Assembly: GCA_035353055.1 (NCBI GenBank)
Contig: DAOPYW010000004.1
Span: 3,148 to 67,147 of the forward strand
DNA length: 64,000 bases
Direction of reading: 5' to 3'
From: JAAYDH01 sp035353055
Lineage (GTDB): Bacteria; Bacillota_I; Bacilli_A; RFN20; CAG-826
The notes beneath the pieces were generated by a model that was given only the letters and a program-made list of their open reading frames with translations, did not search any database and was not told the DNA's origin. Below are positions 62,773 through 64,000 of this stretch, piece after piece. How positions within the stretch are numbered: position 1 is the first letter of the stretch; every line of letters starts with the position of its first letter. The translations under genes were made by a program, and so were the position numbers.

Positions 62773-63996
62773 ATGGCTTTCACAACCGTAAGAGTTCCAC
62801 ACATTCTACTTCCTAAAAAGGACACTGATATGACCGCTTACGCTGTTATTGCATGCGATCAATTTACCAGTCAAAGAAGTTATTGGGATGATTTGAATAA
62901 AATGGTTGGTGAAAAACCCTCAACCTTGCGCATGATTTTTCCAGAAGCTTATTTGGAAACTTCAGATAATACGAAATATATCAAAGATATTAACGCTAAT
63001 ATTAAAAAATATCTCGCTGATGGAGTTTTAGAAGATGTTGGGCCATGCTTTGTTCTCGTTGAAAGAATTACTTCTTATAAAACGAGAAGATTGGGCTTGA
63101 TACTAGCTATCGATTTGGAGGATTATTCCTACCAAAGAGGAAGTCAGTGTTCAATCAAAGCTAGCGAAGCGACGATTATCGAGCGGATACCTCCGCGTTT
63201 GAAAATTCGGAAAGATGCTCCAATCGAATTGCCACACACTCTCGTATTGTTTGATGATTCTAAAAAAACAATTGTCGAGCCACTCTATGCCAATAAAGAC
63301 AAATTGCCCCTTCTATACGACTTTGAATTAAACCAAGAAGGTGGACACATTCGCGGCTATCGAATCGATGATACCAAAAGAGTGATTCGCTTGTTTGAAC
63401 AACTGTATAAAGAAAACAATAATGGGTTAAACTTCATCGTCGGCGATGGCAACCACTCCTTGGCTACTGCAAAAGAGCACTGGGAGCAAATTAAGGCTCA
63501 TTTAAAGCCCCAGGAAAGAGAGAATCATCCTGCGAGATTCGCGCTAGTGGAAGCTAACAATATTTATGATGAAGGAATCAACTTTGAGCCGATTCATCGA
63601 GTCCTCTTCAACGTCGATTCAAATTTCGAAAAAAAGTTGCTCAGTGTCTGTCATGGATCCGATCAAGGCTGCTACATTTTCAATTCAAAAAAAGGTAAAA
63701 AAGCCATCAATACTCCATCAAATGCAGCAGAAACTTACAAAATGATTCAAACATTTATTGATGCGTATTTAAAAGAAAATCCAAAATCATCCGTCGATTT
63801 TATTCACGATGAATCTTCGCTGATTAACATCGCCAAAGAGAATCCAAATTCCGTCGCTATTAAGATGCCCGCCTTAGGTAAAAATGATATTTTTGCCTTC
63901 GTGAGCCAAGATGCGGTTTTGCCAAGGAAAAGCTTTTCCATGGGACACGCATCAGAAAAACGTTATTATCTCGAAGCTAAAAGCATTAGAGGTTAA
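62773..63996 (+). CDS. DUF1015 family protein
   Basis: 407 residues from the ATG at 62773 (MAFTTVRVPHILLP); a three-codon longer start overlaps gdhA. DUF1015 proteins are cytoplasmic, often linked to serine or amino-acid metabolism and annotated as SerC-like kinase relatives, function not settled. Seen: YAVIACDQFTSQRSYW near residue 25, FIVGDGNHSLATAKEHW near residue 225, and FALVEANNIYDEGINFEPIHRVLF, all family hallmarks. Cotranscription with gdhA suggests a link with amino-acid metabolism. Ends four bases before the window edge. Confidence 0.9.
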   Translation: MAFTTVRVPHILLPKKDTDMTAYAVIACDQFTSQRSYWDDLNKMVGEKPSTLRMIFPEAYLETSDNTKYIKDINANIKKYLADGVLEDVGPCFVLVERITSYKTRRLGLILAIDLEDYSYQRGSQCSIKASEATIIERIPPRLKIRKDAPIELPHTLVLFDDSKKTIVEPLYANKDKLPLLYDFELNQEGGHIRGYRIDDTKRVIRLFEQLYKENNNGLNFIVGDGNHSLATAKEHWEQIKAHLKPQERENHPARFALVEANNIYDEGINFEPIHRVLFNVDSNFEKKLLSVCHGSDQGCYIFNSKKGKKAINTPSNAAETYKMIQTFIDAYLKENPKSSVDFIHDESSLINIAKENPNSVAIKMPALGKNDIFAFVSQDAVLPRKSFSMGHASEKRYYLEAKSIRG

Positions 63997-64000
63997 TAAA

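Overview
This window is a chromosomal segment around the replication origin of an AT-rich, low-GC Gram-positive-type bacterium. Gene content and order point to class Bacilli, probably an uncultured gut-type lineage near Erysipelotrichales, RF39 or Acholeplasmatales; that placement is inference. The evidence is the origin cluster (rpmH-rnpA-yidC-khpB to the left, dnaA-dnaN-yaaA-recF-gyrB-gyrA to the right), the comFA-comFC-secA-prfB order, and the dnaX-ybaB-recR-tmk-holB-yaaT-rsmI block. UGA is a normal stop here: RF2 is present with its UGA frameshift site, and recF and the FGGY kinase end in TGA. It is therefore not a code-variant mollicute. A run of exactly 100 N inside glmU shows this is a draft scaffold.

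Layout. 0-8 kb, minus strand: end of a YitT protein, prfB with its programmed frameshift, secA, comFC, comFA, rpiB, prmC, prfA. 8-16 kb, plus strand: the dnaX-to-rsmI replication, repair and translation block, then typA. 16-22 kb, minus strand: an RluD-type pseudouridine synthase, a RimK-like ATP-grasp ligase, DegV, a GrpB-family protein, a DUF3737 beta-helix, a new 46-residue ORF and an FGGY sugar kinase. 22-25 kb, plus: ppdK. 25-34.5 kb, minus: ROK kinase, a small repeat protein, glmU, ispE, rsmA, rnmV, tatD, mnmE, khpB, yidC, rnpA, rpmH. 34.6-35.5 kb, plus: a DMT transporter. 35.5-35.8 kb: oriC with DnaA boxes. 35.8-46.8 kb, plus: dnaA to gyrA, a glycosyltransferase, serS. 46.95 kb: SRP RNA, then tadA and a lipoprotein.

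48-54.8 kb holds a P-type ATPase, psuG, a TetR regulator, an iron alcohol dehydrogenase and an M50-like membrane protein. 54.8-59.5 kb, minus, holds a surface-anchored endonuclease I with Ig-like domains and tldE-tldD. 59.6-64 kb holds a DtxR/MntR regulator, a purine/cytosine-type deaminase, the Mn exporter mntP, gdhA and a DUF1015 protein.

Most of the window is core machinery for replication, translation, secretion and RNA modification. No phage, IS element, CRISPR array, tRNA or rRNA gene is visible, and I do not see a wholly new multi-gene system. The most useful observations are: RF2 frameshift autoregulation; natural substitutions at both quinolone-contact positions of gyrase; a terminator-like hairpin built over the comFA start codon; an MntR-box-like palindrome beside a regulator with a hybrid metal site and next to mntP; leaderless-looking promoters; a degenerate M50 active site; and the head-on orientation of the transposed dnaX block. 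No gene-free stretch exceeds 300 bases; the largest, about 290 bases, is oriC.
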